A DNA stretch of 6,558 bases, taken from Dehalococcoidia bacterium. GTDB lineage: Bacteria; Chloroflexota; Dehalococcoidia; GIF9; AB-539-J10. Position 1 is the first letter of the stretch. Each line of letters begins with the position of its first letter. This document shows, piece by piece, positions 4,766 through 6,558 of this stretch. The notes beneath the pieces were generated by a model. The model did not search any database. It was given only the letters and a program-made list of their open reading frames with translations, and was not told the origin of the DNA. Both the position numbers and the translations under genes were made by a program. The DNA is taken from NCBI GenBank assembly GCA_030602865.1, contig JAUVYX010000055.1, forward strand, positions 1 through 6,558. The letters are read 5' to 3'.

Positions 4766-5767
4766 ATGTCTATAGAAAAACAAGTCGAGGAAGCCCTCGG
4801 GCAGGTGCTTGTACCTGGAGTCAGGCGTAGTTTGCTTCAGATGAACATGGTTAGGAAAATTGGAGTTGAAGATAGCAAAGTAAATATCAGTTTGTCGTCA
4901 ACCGCTATCTCTGCCCAGTCTCAAGACTGGCTTAAGAATAAGGTGAATGAAACTGTCAAGGATATTCAAGGAATTCATGAAGTGAATCTTGACTTTGTTG
5001 AAAGCAAGGCAACCGAGATTAACCAAATAAAGCAGATAATAGCTGTGATGAGTGGCAAAGGCGGAGTAGGTAAATCTTTGATGGCAGGATTGTTGGCTAT
5101 GTCATTTGCCCTTGAAGGCAATGAGGTTGGTATCCTCGACGCTGATATTACCGGCCCAAGCATACCTAAGATGTTTGGCCTGAGCAAGCATCCAGATGGT
5201 AATAACGAGGGCATCCTTCCGGTGCTCTCCAAGACAGGTATTGAAATCATGTCCATGAACCTGCTGTTGCCCAATGAGAATGATGCTGTTATCTGGCGAG
5301 GACCACTAATGGCTAAGGCTGTCACGCAGTTCTGGGAAGAAGTCTTATGGGGTAAGCTCGATTATCTGATAATAGATGTGCCACCAGGCACAGGAGACAT
5401 CCCCCTAACACTGATGCAGACTATTCCCCTTTCAGGTGTAATCGATGTATATACTCCTCAAGATTTAACAGAAATGATAGTGATGAAAGCCATAAAAATG
5501 GCGAGCAAAATGAACGTCCGTGTACTGGGTATAGTTGAGAACATGAGCTACCTTCTGGTGCCGGAAACAGGTCAAAAAATGGAAATCTTTGGTAGAAGCA
5601 AAGGGAAAGAAATGGCAGAGAAAGCAGAGACTTCATTCTTAGGCAAACTACCCCTAGACCCCGAACTGGCTAAACTATGTGACCAGGGAAATATTGAGCA
5701 GTATCGTTCAGATTCCCTGTCTTCTATAATCAGCAATTTGCTCGCCGTACTATCCAACAAAGAATAA
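4766..5767 (+). CDS. mrp: Mrp/NBP35-family P-loop ATPase lacking the CxxC motif
   Basis: The protein has 333 residues. Residues 1-80 form a MIP18/DUF59-like domain (EEALGQVLVPGVRRSLLQMN to a VNLDFVES end) and the rest an Mrp/ApbC/NBP35 ATPase. Such proteins are iron-sulfur cluster carriers. Motifs are the deviant Walker A SGKGGVGKS (96-104, signature Lys98 and Lys103), DADITGPSIPKMFGL (125-139), IWRGPLMAKAVTQF (176-189), Walker B-like YLIIDVPPGTGDIPLT (200-215), TPQDL (230-234) and ENMSY (258-262). After ENMSY the family usually has CPxC, whose cysteines bind the cluster at the dimer interface. Here it reads LLVPETGQKMEIFG, so Val265 and Thr268 take those places. The only cysteine is Cys305. 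AGGAGG at 4754-4759 supports the ATG. The ATPase core looks functional, so I call it a real gene, perhaps acting on the NifX-like protein upstream rather than as a classical cluster scaffold. Confidence 0.94.
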   Translation: MSIEKQVEEALGQVLVPGVRRSLLQMNMVRKIGVEDSKVNISLSSTAISAQSQDWLKNKVNETVKDIQGIHEVNLDFVESKATEINQIKQIIAVMSGKGGVGKSLMAGLLAMSFALEGNEVGILDADITGPSIPKMFGLSKHPDGNNEGILPVLSKTGIEIMSMNLLLPNENDAVIWRGPLMAKAVTQFWEEVLWGKLDYLIIDVPPGTGDIPLTLMQTIPLSGVIDVYTPQDLTEMIVMKAIKMASKMNVRVLGIVENMSYLLVPETGQKMEIFGRSKGKEMAEKAETSFLGKLPLDPELAKLCDQGNIEQYRSDSLSSIISNLLAVLSNKE

Positions 5768-5817
5768 TTCTATAACCTTAATATATCGAATATGGCAGAA
5801 TTGAAAGTGAGAATAAC

Positions 5818-6558
5818 ATGACCACAGCATACATCCTTATATTATTGCTTACCGGAGCAGGCACTGGTTTCGCCAGTGGGTTATTGGGAATCGGTGGGGG
5901 AATTATAATGGTTCCTGCAATATTTTGGATAGCTGACTTGATGGGCTTTGGTTTTTGTGCCATGAAAGTGGCTGTTGCTACAAGTGTTGCAGTAATTTTG
6001 CCCACAGCTATGAGTGGGGCTTGGAGACATAATAAAAAGAAAGCGGTACGCTGGCGAGCAGCATTGATTCTGGGTCCCTGTGGTGCTGCAGGGTCTGCTC
6101 TTGGAGCATACATCGCTAATCAACTACCATGTGACGTCTTGCAAACAGGATTCGGAATATTACTGCTTGTTATTGCTGCCTGGATGGGGATAGGAAAGGC
6201 AAGGGCATTAAAAACAGCAAAGGTTGTAGAGGAAGGGCATACTAAAATAAATCCATTAACTCTGGCAGCCATAGGTTTTCCTGTCGGGGTTTTAGCGGGA
6301 CTGGCCGGCATTGGGGGCGGTGCAGTAATGGTTCCTGCAATGGTCCTTGCCCTTGGCTTTGTTATGCATCAGGCTGTAGGAACCTCCACTGGTGCAGTAA
6401 TGTTCATTAGCATAGGAGCCATTATTACATGGATTACACGGTCACAGGGTATAATCGAAATACTTCCACCATATTCGATAGGTTATATAAACGGTCTAAT
6501 GTGGCTATGTCTCGTTATAACCAGCATCCCCATGGCACAACTAGGAGCTAAATTAGCA
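5818..6558 (+). CDS. TauE/SafE-family membrane permease, 3'-truncated by window edge
   Basis: The frame opens at ATG 5818 and stays open for 247 codons to the window end; family members have about 250-270 residues, so little is missing. The protein is mostly hydrophobic with several predicted membrane helices. It has the twofold internal repeat of the TauE/SafE (DUF81) family: FASGLLGIGGGIIMVPAI (18-35) and GVLAGLAGIGGGAVMVPAM (157-175), with ATSVAVILPTAMSGAWRH (54-71) and VGTSTGAVMFISIGAI (187-202) as matching second elements. A positively charged HNKKKAVRWR (71-80) is probably cytoplasmic. Members export small sulfur-containing or organic anions such as sulfite or sulfoacetate; the substrate here is unknown. 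No earlier start exists in frame after the stop at 5779. The Shine-Dalgarno (AGTGAG, 5806-5811) is weak compared with the upstream genes. It lies 50 bases after mrp with no terminator seen, so co-transcription is likely. Confidence 0.93.
   Translation, partial: MTTAYILILLLTGAGTGFASGLLGIGGGIIMVPAIFWIADLMGFGFCAMKVAVATSVAVILPTAMSGAWRHNKKKAVRWRAALILGPCGAAGSALGAYIANQLPCDVLQTGFGILLLVIAAWMGIGKARALKTAKVVEEGHTKINPLTLAAIGFPVGVLAGLAGIGGGAVMVPAMVLALGFVMHQAVGTSTGAVMFISIGAIITWITRSQGIIEILPPYSIGYINGLMWLCLVITSIPMAQLGAKLA

Noticed and set aside
5792..5821. Nine-codon ORF MAELKVRIT overlapping the permease start at ATGA.
   Set aside because: There is no clear ribosome binding site and the length is within chance; a coupling peptide is possible but unsupported.

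Overview
The window reads as chromosomal DNA from an anaerobic bacterium. The evidence is methylerythritol-phosphate (MEP) isoprenoid genes, strong Shine-Dalgarno sites (AAGGAGG), GTG/ATG starts and a consensus sigma-70 promoter. The radA-ispD-ispF order, the IspD N-terminal sequence style (AAGKSKRMG, VDKIF) and an accessory cluster of DUF134, DUF5320, NifX-like and Mrp genes together suggest a Chloroflexota/Dehalococcoidia-like organism. That placement is inference from memory of these families, not a search result. Every gene I can support is on the + strand.

Region 1 (1-2548) is a housekeeping block. It holds the 3' part of radA (branch migration in recombination repair), then ispD overlapping it by 8 bases, then ispF 35 bases further on. 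IspD and IspF catalyse the third and fifth steps of the MEP pathway to IPP and DMAPP.

Region 2 (2549-5767) is a separate, promoter-led accessory module. A near-perfect promoter (TTGACA, 17 bases, TAGAAT) precedes a DUF134/UPF0251 helix-turn-helix protein with a zinc-ribbon-like tail, followed by a glycine-rich DUF5320 protein. Next comes about 740 bases without an intact gene. I read this as two gene relics: a NifX-like gene broken by a frameshift and stop codons (about 3633-4009), and the 3' part of a MinD-superfamily P-loop ATPase gene (about 4078-4340), recognised by the in-phase stretch FRVPALVCINKCAIN. Intact genes then resume: a second NifX/NifB-like protein (MTH1175-like) and an Mrp/NBP35-type P-loop ATPase. 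That Mrp lacks both cysteines of the usual CxxC motif and has only one cysteine in total.

Region 3 (5818 to the end) is a TauE/SafE-family membrane permease, cut by the window edge.

The centre of interest is the module in region 2. Related modules in anaerobes (the Desulfovibrio orange-protein operon is the best-known relative) couple NifX-like cofactor-binding proteins with MinD/Mrp ATPases and are thought to handle metal-sulfur clusters. Here the module seems to have been pared down by decay of one NifX and one MinD gene, leaving a regulator, a DUF5320 protein, one NifX-like protein and a cysteine-poor Mrp.
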